Below, piece by piece: positions 43,536 to 52,623 of a stretch of DNA of 64,000 nt; position 1 is the stretch's first letter; each line of letters opens with the position of its first letter. Source of the DNA: an uncultured Lachnospiraceae bacterium (GTDB taxonomy: Bacteria; Bacillota; Clostridia; Lachnospirales; Lachnospiraceae); contig CAJTPO010000006.1 in the NCBI GenBank assembly GCA_910578115.1, positions 62,001 to 126,000 on the forward strand, read 5' to 3'. The translations under genes and the position numbers were made by a program. The notes under the pieces are model-generated. The model had not been told where the DNA came from, did no database searches, and saw only the letters and a program-made list of their open reading frames with translations.

Positions 43536-45986
43536 TTACCGTTCATATATGTGCGCTTTATTTTTTTCAGTCATATATAGTAAATGCATGACTGCCTCTT
43601 CCAAATTTTCTCTGAATATCCTGCCTTCCCGATATCCCTGCAAAATCTGCCTGATTACCGGAGGTCCGCCGGGCATCACAATATCATTGCCTGCCGCAAC
43701 AGCATCCGCACCGTCCACCACTACATCCATATCACCCCAGTCTGTGACAACCGCACCTCGATATCCCCATTCCTCCTTCAAAATATGGGTACAAAGGTCT
43801 GCATTCCCGGCAGCAAACACACCGTTGATCTTATTAAAGGAAGTCATCAGACAGGCTATGTCCGCTTCTTTTACCAGCATTTCAAAGGGTTTCAGATAAA
43901 TCTCCCTTGCCGCCCTTTCACTTAAGATGGAATCTGCCGCATCATAATTCTTATTGCTGCTTCCCCGGCGGAAAGTTTCCTGTTCATTCACTGCAAAATG
44001 CTTCGGGCATACCAATACCGGATGATTTTCCTGCACCCCTCTTGTTACCTCACAAGCACAGATCCCGGTCAGATAAGGGTCTTCCGAAAAATACTCAAAG
44101 TTTCTCCCTCCCAGAGGGTGTCTTAGCAGATTTACAGCAGGTGCCAGCCAGATATCAACCTGCTGCTTTTCACACTCTGCGCCCACAGCGTTACCGAATT
44201 CATACCATATACTCTTATTGAATGCACAGGCCATCAGCATTTCCGATGGCCATGCCATTTCCCCGATCCCTGCCGGTCCATCCTTATAGGAAACAGAATA
44301 GATCCCCGCATCCTCAATTGCCGGTGATACATAACCATGATATCCTGCCGGATGGCTGTTGGTTGTAACCGGTTTTCCATCCTGATCAAATATTGTCTCC
44401 GGATCGCTTCCATCCCCAAAAGCAGCAAAGGGTGTTCCTGGGCCATATCCCACACAAAGCGCCGCAAGCTGTTCCACCGTCAGTTTTTTTATCTTTTCCG
44501 GCCTGCTCCCATCAACTGCAGAAGCATCGGCAGCATCTGTTATCCAGATATCCTCCGCAGCCACAACAATCTCCGGCAGATGCAAAGCCCGGCCAGCCTC
44601 TTCCGGCTTTCTTAAAGAAGTCAGAAATTCCAGCTTATCCCTGTTGCACGCCCGAATGCCGAGGCGGTTTGCACACTGCTTTATCCGGATATCCTTGCTG
44701 ACCTTCACCACCGCAGCATCTTTCGTATTTCGTGAAGAATTTCCAGCCAGAATCCGGTAATTCCCCTGCCGGATCAGATAAGCCGCTTTTTCTTCCTCAT
44801 AACTGCCCCATTCCTTCCATGGAACCATAAGACATATCTGCTCTTCTTCTCCCGGCTGCAGAAGCCCTGTCTTTTCAAACCCTTTTAATTCCTGAAAAGC
44901 GTGTTCATATGTACTGCTGTCGTTTGCCAGATATAATTGTACAACCTCTTTACCTGCTATACTTCCTGTATTGCTTACACAGACCCGGACTTCGATGCCC
45001 TCCTGTTTTTTGGCAGCGCCAAGACACCTTATTTCAAATTCCGTATAGGATAGCCCATAGCCAAACGCATACAGCGGCTTCTTTGCAAAGGTATCAAAAT
45101 ACCGGTATCCTGCATAAATGTCTTCCCAGTAAACAGTGACCGGACTTTTCACATACCCTGCACTTCCGTTTTCCGCCGCATTTAACCCATAACTTTCGTA
45201 TGTAAGCAGGTTTTCTTCCTTTTCCTTATCCCATGAGAAATGTCTTGCTGCCGGATAATCCTCATATTGCCCTGCAATGGTAAATGCCAGCCTGCCGGAG
45301 GGATTCACGCTGCCTGTAAGGATATCCGACAGTGCCGCAGCTCCTTCCTCTCCTAAAATCCCGGCAAACAGAATACTCTTAATTTGAGGATACTCTTCCG
45401 TCCATGATAAATCCGTCAGCCCATTGGTATTTAAGATCAGCACTACCTTTTCAAAATTTCCGCATATCTGCCCTGCCAGTATTTTTTCCGAATCTGTCAG
45501 GTAGTAATCCCCCTGTAAATGTCTGTCACACTCCTCACCGCCGGAATTCCTTCCAAGGACGAAAACGGCTGTATCTGAAAACTGTCTGGCATCCTCCATC
45601 CGTTCTTCCGGGATCTCATATTCTTCTGTAGGCGCATGGTACTTTCCGAAAATTTCATACATGACACCACTGGTAATCACTTTCCCTATATCAGCCCAGT
45701 CAAATTCATCCTCTTTTGTTGTCTCTTCCTTTGAAATCTGCTCCCTGTAATATTCTTTCAGACCGGGTTCTGCACAGATACCTCTTTTCTCGCATTCCTC
45801 CAGTATATTTCTGCATCCCGATTTGTGAGCCGCCCCCGAACCGTTCCCTGAATAAATCGTATCAATCTGGGCTCTTCCAAAAAAGGCTGCTTTCTGCCCT
45901 TTAAAAAAAGGAAGAAGCTGTTCCTCATTTTTCAGCAATACGATTGCTTCCTCTGCGATCTTCTTCGCCACTGCCCTGTTGTCCAT
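43536..45986 (-). CDS. GH3 beta-glycosidase with permuted domain order
   Basis: An 816-residue intracellular GH3 enzyme whose domains are in reverse order. The (alpha/beta) sandwich comes first (EEAIVLLKNEEQLLPF, FFGRAQIDTIYSGNGSG), then a fibronectin-like domain (YGLSYTEFEI, EVVQLYLAND). The TIM-barrel-like catalytic domain is last, with KHFAVNEQE and the nucleophile Asp about residue 749 in VVTDWGDMD. This order is known from rumen and Lachnospiraceae beta-glucosidases. GAAGGGAGGTAAGAGA precedes ATG 45986. It is the last gene of GH94-GH3-GH3. Confidence 0.88.
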   Translation of the reverse strand: MDNRAVAKKIAEEAIVLLKNEEQLLPFFKGQKAAFFGRAQIDTIYSGNGSGAAHKSGCRNILEECEKRGICAEPGLKEYYREQISKEETTKEDEFDWADIGKVITSGVMYEIFGKYHAPTEEYEIPEERMEDARQFSDTAVFVLGRNSGGEECDRHLQGDYYLTDSEKILAGQICGNFEKVVLILNTNGLTDLSWTEEYPQIKSILFAGILGEEGAAALSDILTGSVNPSGRLAFTIAGQYEDYPAARHFSWDKEKEENLLTYESYGLNAAENGSAGYVKSPVTVYWEDIYAGYRYFDTFAKKPLYAFGYGLSYTEFEIRCLGAAKKQEGIEVRVCVSNTGSIAGKEVVQLYLANDSSTYEHAFQELKGFEKTGLLQPGEEEQICLMVPWKEWGSYEEEKAAYLIRQGNYRILAGNSSRNTKDAAVVKVSKDIRIKQCANRLGIRACNRDKLEFLTSLRKPEEAGRALHLPEIVVAAEDIWITDAADASAVDGSRPEKIKKLTVEQLAALCVGYGPGTPFAAFGDGSDPETIFDQDGKPVTTNSHPAGYHGYVSPAIEDAGIYSVSYKDGPAGIGEMAWPSEMLMACAFNKSIWYEFGNAVGAECEKQQVDIWLAPAVNLLRHPLGGRNFEYFSEDPYLTGICACEVTRGVQENHPVLVCPKHFAVNEQETFRRGSSNKNYDAADSILSERAAREIYLKPFEMLVKEADIACLMTSFNKINGVFAAGNADLCTHILKEEWGYRGAVVTDWGDMDVVVDGADAVAAGNDIVMPGGPPVIRQILQGYREGRIFRENLEEAVMHLLYMTEKNKAHIYER

Positions 45987-46058
45987 TCTCTTACCTCCCT
46001 TCGGGTTTCCTGTTGCCATCTGCCATATTCCTCATCCATACGCAGACATTCCGGCTTT

Positions 46059-48476
46059 CTATCTGACAGCCGTTTTTGCATAAAATGCCCTGTCTCTTCC
46101 TTCTATCCATCCGTCATTCTTTACCGTATATTCCCCTGTAAGCCGGATATCCTCAGAAGAACTTCCTATCTCCACGCCGATGCTCCCCTTCTCAACTTTC
46201 CAACGCATATTTTTGTCAAGGAATGCCATCTGGCTTGCCAGAACCTCAAACACCACTGCCTTTCTCTCTCCCGGCTTTAACGATATTCTCTTAAATCCCG
46301 CCAGCTCTTTTACCGGCCTTGTCATGCTCGCATATCTGTCGGTCAGATAAAGCTGAACTACTTCATCCCCTTCGTATTCTCCTGTGTTGCATACTGCCGC
46401 TTCGATCCGAACGCTCCCCTGTGCGTCTATTTCCTTCTCTGAAATCATCAGGTCTGAATACGCAAATGTAGTATAGGAAAGGCCATGCCCGAAATAATAT
46501 CTTGGCGTATGGGGCATATCCACATAGTTTACAAATCCGATGCTCTCCCCCTGATGCCATGCCGAGCCATTGGGATGATTATAATAGACAGGAATCTGCC
46601 CAGCATGGTAAGCCACAGATACCGGCAGCTTTCCGCCCGGATTGTATTCTCCAAGCAGTGCGCTGACCACCGCTTCCGCACCTGTTTCCGCCGGGCTCCA
46701 TGCCTCTAATAAAGCATCCAGACATGTATCCGCCGTATCGCTGGAAACAGGTCTTCCGTCAAAGTGGACCCCGATCAGAGGCTTCCCGAATTCTGCCGCT
46801 TTCCTGATAAATGCCTCCTGACAGGGTGGAAGATTGATATTACATGCGTCTACGCCTTCCCCCATGGACGCCATAGAGCAGGTTCCATGTTTTCCCCCAA
46901 TGGTCAGGATGACCACATCTGCTTCTTTTACTGCCAGAAGCGCCTCCTCAAAGCGGGATTCGTCTGCACCGGCAATGGGATAACCGTATGCATACCTGAT
47001 TTCTGTTTCCGGCATCCGGCTCCTCATCTCTTCCAGCAGGCTTCTGCATTCCGGTTTCTGGCGGTGCAGTATTGCATCAAACTCTTCCGTCTCGTCCGAC
47101 TGGATATTGGTTCCCGGTATTGTTTTGATCTTGTCCGCATCCGCCTGAACTACACCGCTCACTCCGGCAATGGAATTGGCAATCGCATAAGTGGATTCCA
47201 TCATGCACATATGGGTATAACCGCCAAAAAATTTCCTTGCACAATCGGCATGAGGCCCGATCAGGGCAATTTTCTTTCTATCCGCCTTTAACGGGAGAAC
47301 CCCGTTATTTTTGAGCAGCACCAGAGATTCCTTTGCGGACTGCAGGGATATCTCTCTATCCGTCTCCTGACACACAGCTTCCTTAAGTTCCTCTCCCGCA
47401 AGGGCATAGGGATTCTCAAACAATCCCATGCGGAACTTTGCAGTAAGGACACGCAGCACCGCTTTATCAAGCAGCTCCATATCAATTTCGCCACTTTCAA
47501 ATTTCCTTTTCAATTCCTCCCCATAGCCGGTAGTACTGGGCATCTCGATATCCATTCCTGCCTCCATACAAAGAAGCCCTGCATCCGCTTCACTCTCTCC
47601 CACATGCTGTACATGATGGACATTGCTGACAGCTCCGTAATCACTGATGCAGATTCCCTCAAATCCCATCTCATCCTGCAAAAGCGTCTTTAAAAGCGTA
47701 TGTGATGCAGACACCGGCTCCCCGTTGATAGAATTATAACTGGGCATGATCCCCTTAAGCCCGGATTCTGCAATGGCAGCCTGAAAAGGCTTTCCATATA
47801 TCTCCTGTAAAAGACGTACCGGCGTATCAGAATGGGTTCCATGGATTCCGCCCTGTGAGTTATGAAAAGCAAGAAAATGTTTCGCTACACTCTCTGCCTT
47901 TCTCCCGGCATTCTCCCCTTTCTGAATTCCTCTTGTATAAGCCGCCCCCATTGCCGAAGCCAGCGCAGGGTCTTCCCCATAGGTCTCACCCTGCCGCCCC
48001 ATACGGGAATCCCTCGAAATATCCAGCACTGGCGCCAGCACATGGGTAATGCCGCAGGCCGCTTCCTGTCTGCTTACGATTTCGGCAATCTTCTCTTCCA
48101 GTTCCGGATCAAAGCCTGAACCTCTCCCAATCCCTGCCGGAAAACTGGTGGCATCCTGAATAAATGCTCCGCATAACCCTTCCATATGGAAAATAGCCGG
48201 GATGTGATGCGGACTGTTATCCATTACAATCTTCTGCACGCTCCTCTGCCACTGTGCCGCCTCTTCCAAAGTCTCTATCCTGCGCATTTCCAAGGTGCTG
48301 ACTTCCCCGATTCCAAAAGGTGTACCCTCCGCAATCTTCTCCATATCCTCAAAGTTTTCCCCGAAAGGGAAAATGCAGTTGACCTGTGCCATTTTCTCAT
48401 CGAGACTTAATTCTGCCAAAAGTGCGGCAGCACGTTTCTGTGGTGTTTGATTACAATCCAGATATTGTGTTCCCAT
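46059..48476 (-). CDS. GH3 beta-glycosidase (normal domain order)
   Basis: An 805-residue intracellular enzyme. The N-terminal catalytic barrel carries AVAKHF-like SVAKHFLAFHNS, the nucleophile Asp about residue 279 in ICISDYGAVS, and YNSINGEPVSAS. The alpha/beta sandwich has SLVLLKNNGVLPL, then DVVILTIGGKHG. The fibronectin-like C domain has FGHGLSYTTFAYSDL and DEVVQLYLTD. It likely splits beta-glucosides or beta-xylosides from the non-reducing end. The start at ATG 48476 follows AGGAAATAAGAGAA. There is no signal peptide. It sits between the GH94 and the permuted GH3 on one transcript. Confidence 0.88.
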   Translation of the reverse strand: MGTQYLDCNQTPQKRAAALLAELSLDEKMAQVNCIFPFGENFEDMEKIAEGTPFGIGEVSTLEMRRIETLEEAAQWQRSVQKIVMDNSPHHIPAIFHMEGLCGAFIQDATSFPAGIGRGSGFDPELEEKIAEIVSRQEAACGITHVLAPVLDISRDSRMGRQGETYGEDPALASAMGAAYTRGIQKGENAGRKAESVAKHFLAFHNSQGGIHGTHSDTPVRLLQEIYGKPFQAAIAESGLKGIMPSYNSINGEPVSASHTLLKTLLQDEMGFEGICISDYGAVSNVHHVQHVGESEADAGLLCMEAGMDIEMPSTTGYGEELKRKFESGEIDMELLDKAVLRVLTAKFRMGLFENPYALAGEELKEAVCQETDREISLQSAKESLVLLKNNGVLPLKADRKKIALIGPHADCARKFFGGYTHMCMMESTYAIANSIAGVSGVVQADADKIKTIPGTNIQSDETEEFDAILHRQKPECRSLLEEMRSRMPETEIRYAYGYPIAGADESRFEEALLAVKEADVVILTIGGKHGTCSMASMGEGVDACNINLPPCQEAFIRKAAEFGKPLIGVHFDGRPVSSDTADTCLDALLEAWSPAETGAEAVVSALLGEYNPGGKLPVSVAYHAGQIPVYYNHPNGSAWHQGESIGFVNYVDMPHTPRYYFGHGLSYTTFAYSDLMISEKEIDAQGSVRIEAAVCNTGEYEGDEVVQLYLTDRYASMTRPVKELAGFKRISLKPGERKAVVFEVLASQMAFLDKNMRWKVEKGSIGVEIGSSSEDIRLTGEYTVKNDGWIEGRDRAFYAKTAVR

Positions 48477-48575
48477 TTCTCTTATTTCCTTTCCATTCAC
48501 CGAATAAATCTATTACAGAACAATTTCAGAATACGCTCTTATGTAAGGATGCTATGCGCTCCAGCCCAGAAACTG

Positions 48576-50906
48576 TTATTTCAAAATCACTTCAACCTCA
48601 TGTTTCCTGCCATCCCTGAAATCTGGTAAAACTGATCCGGAAACGGCAATGCCATCCACCACGATTTCGGCAGTTCCGTTTTCCAAATGATTCGGATTCC
48701 TGATGACAATATGGTAATCCGCTCCCCTGAAATGCCTTGTCATCTCTGCATGTTCCCAAGCGGAAGGAAAACAAGGCTCTATCCGAAGCCCGTCATAATC
48801 ATGCTTTACCCCCATGATCCCCTCGCACAGCCCCATAAGACACCATGCAGACGTACCGGTAGTCCATGACTGATAAGATTTCCCATAATATCCCGGATTG
48901 GTGGAATAGCAGTTGGTAAACACATAGGGTTCCGCCCCTGACTGTATGGAAGGGTTCGTATCACTGTCCGGCATGATCTTCTTTAAGGTTTCCACTGCCT
49001 TGCCGCCTCTCCCAGCCTTGCAGTCCATCAAAATCTTAAAGCCTGTGGCATGACAGTACACGCCTCCATTCTCAAACAATCCCGGCAGCATACCCGACAT
49101 TCTTCCCACATTGGGCGAATATTCGGGGTATGGCGGCATGTTTAAAGGGAAGCCAAAATCATGCTCCATGCTGTCTACTGCCTGCAATACTAGAGGAAGC
49201 TTCGATTCGTCCGCCACGTCACCGAGTACCGCCCACGTCTGGGCATTCAAATAAATTTTGCTTCCGATGCTTTCTTTTGAACCGATGTTCTCCACCGGAC
49301 TTAAAGCCCTCATATACCATCCGCCATCCCATGCTTTCTCATTAATACACTTCTTCAAAGTCTCATATTCTTCTGCAAGCGTCTGTGCATATTCATGTTC
49401 GCCATATTTTTTCATCAATAATTCCAGCTCTTTTAATGCAAGACAGAACTGATGGGAGAGCATCACTGATTCCGCTTCCGGATCGGTGGTAACATTCAGC
49501 GCATCATTCCAGTCCGCAAAATAAATGCGTACCAGCCCGTTTCTCCCTTTATCGGCAATCAGCCTGTTCACAGCCGCCTTAACGTGTTCCAGCATGGCTG
49601 CTTCCCCGCCATCCTGCCATGAAATAGGCTCCTCAAGAATGGAAAAATCACCGGTTTCTTTGATCAGCCGGCATACTGCCCAGATGATCCAGAAGGGCTG
49701 GTCGGAATACCTTGTATCATCATAAGGATACCATGTCAGCACTCCATGACCGTCCTGAAACTGATGCCTTAAGCACTCCAGTATTTCCTCTTTTGCCTTA
49801 TCCTGCCTGTAATTCAATAATGCTGCGGCGATCTGCAGATTATCCCTGACACCCTTTTTCCCGACAATACAGAAATCCACCTGTTTCTTTACCCAGTTAT
49901 TCATGATGTGGTTGATCTTTTCATCCGGCGTCTGCACAGACAGAGAACTGTATTTATGGTAATAATAATCCTGCGCTTTCCGGAATTCCTGTTCCACAGC
50001 TTCCCTGCTTAAAATACCGGAAACTGTCTGTCTTGCCTCCTGCCGGGATTCACTGATCCCAAATATCAGGTGAATTTCTTTTGATTCACCAGCCTGAAGG
50101 GTAATCCTGTGCTGCAATACACCGCCCAAAATAAAAAGCGCCGCCTCGGAGTTTGTACAGTCTCTTCCCCCAACCACCACATCTGGACGCTGGAACAGTG
50201 CACAGGCAGAAGCATCCGGCTGTGTGATCGTACTTGTGGAGCCGCAGAACTTTGTCAGATCCCCGTCATATGCATATACCGGCTCCGAAGAAGCCAGAAA
50301 GCCATGATACCTGTCATGGGGTGCAAAGGGATGGGAAGAATCACAGTAAATCCCATTCAGTTCCCTGTCAAAATCTGTTTTCATACACCGGTACATCTCG
50401 TAGTACCTTGGGTAAGAAAACCCTTCCAGATAGAAGCTCACTGCCGGAAAGATGCTTAAAGTCCTCTCCCTTTCACCCGTATTTTGAATATTCAGGCTCC
50501 AGATTTCATGAAACCCTTCCTGCGGCACAAAAATCCTCCATGAACTTTGTATCTCATGGTACTTTGACTGTATCAGGGAATACCCGATACTATGTGTACA
50601 CTGATACTCTTCCACTTCCACATTCAAAGGTCCAAAACCTACATTCCAGCAGGAGCTGTCTTCTTCATCCCGAAGGTATATATATCGTGCATCATCCCGG
50701 TTGACCATACACATATCAGCTTTCTCACTGAGATAATAGCTGCGCCCATGACCAATCTGTGAAACCTGTGCGCAATACCGGTTTTCATTCCATAAATAAT
50801 TATACCAGTATCTAGGTGTCCTTGGCTCTTTTATCATACATGAATTTCCATCCTGCGAAAATTTGTATATCCCATTGCCCGTAGAATAATTCTGACTGTT
50901 TTCCAT
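48576..50906 (-). CDS. GH94 glycan phosphorylase (cellobiose/laminaribiose type)
   Basis: A 776-residue phosphorylase that would split beta-glucosides with phosphate, giving glucose-1-phosphate and saving ATP. The N-terminal beta-sandwich (about 1-270: RYWYNYLWNENRYCAQVSQIGHGRS, EYQCTHSIGYS) precedes a long linker and an (alpha/alpha)6 barrel with QDRNQQ-like positions, TWYPYDDTRYSDQPFWIIWA, the catalytic acid Asp in FADWNDALN, and SWTTGTSAW near the phosphate site. Cellobiose, laminaribiose or longer beta-glucans are possible substrates. Its promoter carries the AraC-type repeats. Confidence 0.85.
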   Translation of the reverse strand: MENSQNYSTGNGIYKFSQDGNSCMIKEPRTPRYWYNYLWNENRYCAQVSQIGHGRSYYLSEKADMCMVNRDDARYIYLRDEEDSSCWNVGFGPLNVEVEEYQCTHSIGYSLIQSKYHEIQSSWRIFVPQEGFHEIWSLNIQNTGERERTLSIFPAVSFYLEGFSYPRYYEMYRCMKTDFDRELNGIYCDSSHPFAPHDRYHGFLASSEPVYAYDGDLTKFCGSTSTITQPDASACALFQRPDVVVGGRDCTNSEAALFILGGVLQHRITLQAGESKEIHLIFGISESRQEARQTVSGILSREAVEQEFRKAQDYYYHKYSSLSVQTPDEKINHIMNNWVKKQVDFCIVGKKGVRDNLQIAAALLNYRQDKAKEEILECLRHQFQDGHGVLTWYPYDDTRYSDQPFWIIWAVCRLIKETGDFSILEEPISWQDGGEAAMLEHVKAAVNRLIADKGRNGLVRIYFADWNDALNVTTDPEAESVMLSHQFCLALKELELLMKKYGEHEYAQTLAEEYETLKKCINEKAWDGGWYMRALSPVENIGSKESIGSKIYLNAQTWAVLGDVADESKLPLVLQAVDSMEHDFGFPLNMPPYPEYSPNVGRMSGMLPGLFENGGVYCHATGFKILMDCKAGRGGKAVETLKKIMPDSDTNPSIQSGAEPYVFTNCYSTNPGYYGKSYQSWTTGTSAWCLMGLCEGIMGVKHDYDGLRIEPCFPSAWEHAEMTRHFRGADYHIVIRNPNHLENGTAEIVVDGIAVSGSVLPDFRDGRKHEVEVILK

Positions 50907-50985
50907 CGTTACAACTATCTCCTTTTCACCATCTATCTCACATTTTTCAAACTATGCCAAGTATAATCGTATTGATGTTTTCCGT

Positions 50986-51020
50986 ATTGTAAAATAAAAC
51001 TTTCCATTGTAAAATTCTAT
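50986..51020 (-). promoter_or_regulatory. AraC-type operator pair upstream of GH94
   Basis: ATTGTAAAATAAAAC at 50986 and ATTGTAAAATTCTAT at 51006, 20 bp apart, 80-114 bases before the GH94 start. Both read on the minus strand as A-TTTTACAAT. Confidence 0.65.
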
Positions 51021-51108
51021 TTGAATTTCAATTTTAGAAAACCGGTGCATAAAAGTTTTCTTTCTCATGCACCGGTCAAATAATGATTACTTCTTCAGTT
51101 CTTGCTAT

Positions 51109-52530
51109 TTACTTTTTTGCTGCCTTTCTCTCTGCCACTTCCTGCCGCATTGCAGGCAGCTTCTTCTCCAAATCAAATCTGGTAAAGATAAAGAACATCA
51201 GCAGGTTGATCACTACCGGAAGATAATTGGAGAATCCGTAGATGGAATATCTCATGGAAGTTGTTGCTTCCGCTACAGTTGCGTCGTAAGACCCCAGCAC
51301 AAGGAACAGGCTAAGCAGAAGGGAACCAACCCCGCCTCCTACCTTACTGCCGAATCCAATTGCACCGCTGGAAGTTGCAACCAATGTTTTATCATATTTC
51401 CACTCATTATAATCAACAGCCATTGCCAGCAGTACGCCATAAAGACACATTAAGGGGATCTGGATAAAACTTCCTACCAAACCTGTTACCATGTAAACCA
51501 TAAAATTGGTAGGCATGATACAGCGTACTGCAGCAGGAATTGCCGCACCAAGAAGCCCCACATAAATGGTCTTAGTCACACCCAGCTTTGCAATGATTGG
51601 TTTCGATAAAGCAAATCCTATCACTGTAGCAAGCATTCCCACAGCTCCCAAAAGTCCTACAAGACTGTCATTCCCAAAAATCCATTTGCAGTAATATGTA
51701 CCGCCAGAACCTGCAATTGTATTAGTGACCTGTGTGATCAGGTTGAACAATAATACGATCACCCAATACTTATTATGGAACAGCATTCCCATTGCTTCCT
51801 TAAAAGGCACTGTTTCTTCGCCAGACGCCTCCTTGTCCTCCTTAAGATCCTCACTTATGTCAGATGCAAAAACTGCTTTGCGGCCATTGTTATAGCAGAT
51901 CAGGAACAAGAGAAGAACCGCTGCTCCCAAAACAACTCCATACTTTATCCATGCACTCTGCGTTCCACCTAACATATTTGTTACTGGAATTGTTGCAATG
52001 CCAATCAGCATACCTGCCCCATAATTGCCTACAGCACGAAAAACTCCCATACTTCCCCGCTCGCTCTGGCTGTTCGTTCGTACCACCATCACTGCTGAAA
52101 AAGGTGTTGCAATCATCGTGTAAATAACCGCTGTCAAGAGCAGATTCGTTATAAGTACATAAATCAACGCCGGAATCTGCCCCACCTGAATAGGAACCGT
52201 AAACATCATCACCATGATCACTGCCGCTGGAATCGCCATTCTGAGCATCCACTGATAGTATTTCCGGTTTCCGCCTTTAGAATGATCTATGACATTTCCG
52301 AAAATCACATCTGTAAACGCATCTATGACTTTTGCGATTGCCATAACAATGCCAACACTTCCTACTGCCAAACCGACTTTATCAGTATAGAAGTAAGTCA
52401 ACTGCCCTACAATATTTCCCATCAGTCCAAGGGCTAACTGTCCGCCAAAATCAGCCATATAATCCCCGCCACGCATTACACGCCTTGCGCCGTCCGCATC
52501 ATAACGGACTGCATTTTTGTCCTTTGCCAT
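51109..52530 (-). CDS. GPH-family sugar/cation symporter
   Basis: A 473-residue membrane protein with about 12 helices, of the glycoside-pentoside-hexuronide (MelB-like) family. The start holds the family pattern GGDYMADFGGQLALGLMGNIVGQLTYFYTDKVGL, then IDAFTDVIFGNVIDHSKGGNRKYYQW, where Asp residues bind the cation. It imports a glycoside with Na+ or H+; context points to beta-linked glucose oligosaccharides. AAGGAGGCAGAGAA precedes the ATG. Its promoter has the same repeats as GH94 and GH1. Confidence 0.87.
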   Translation of the reverse strand: MAKDKNAVRYDADGARRVMRGGDYMADFGGQLALGLMGNIVGQLTYFYTDKVGLAVGSVGIVMAIAKVIDAFTDVIFGNVIDHSKGGNRKYYQWMLRMAIPAAVIMVMMFTVPIQVGQIPALIYVLITNLLLTAVIYTMIATPFSAVMVVRTNSQSERGSMGVFRAVGNYGAGMLIGIATIPVTNMLGGTQSAWIKYGVVLGAAVLLLFLICYNNGRKAVFASDISEDLKEDKEASGEETVPFKEAMGMLFHNKYWVIVLLFNLITQVTNTIAGSGGTYYCKWIFGNDSLVGLLGAVGMLATVIGFALSKPIIAKLGVTKTIYVGLLGAAIPAAVRCIMPTNFMVYMVTGLVGSFIQIPLMCLYGVLLAMAVDYNEWKYDKTLVATSSGAIGFGSKVGGGVGSLLLSLFLVLGSYDATVAEATTSMRYSIYGFSNYLPVVINLLMFFIFTRFDLEKKLPAMRQEVAERKAAKK

Positions 52531-52588
52531 TTCTCTGCCTCCTTGTTATTTTTATTAATTGAATTTTACTACTCCGCCCTTTATGAAT

Positions 52589-52623
52589 ATTGCAATATAA
52601 TCCTCAAAATTATAAAATACTAT
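52589..52623 (-). promoter_or_regulatory. AraC-type operator pair upstream of the symporter
   Basis: ATTGCAATATAATCC at 52589 and ATTATAAAATACTAT at 52609, 20 bp apart, 59-93 bases before the symporter start. The second repeat touches the stop codon of the upstream gene. Confidence 0.6.
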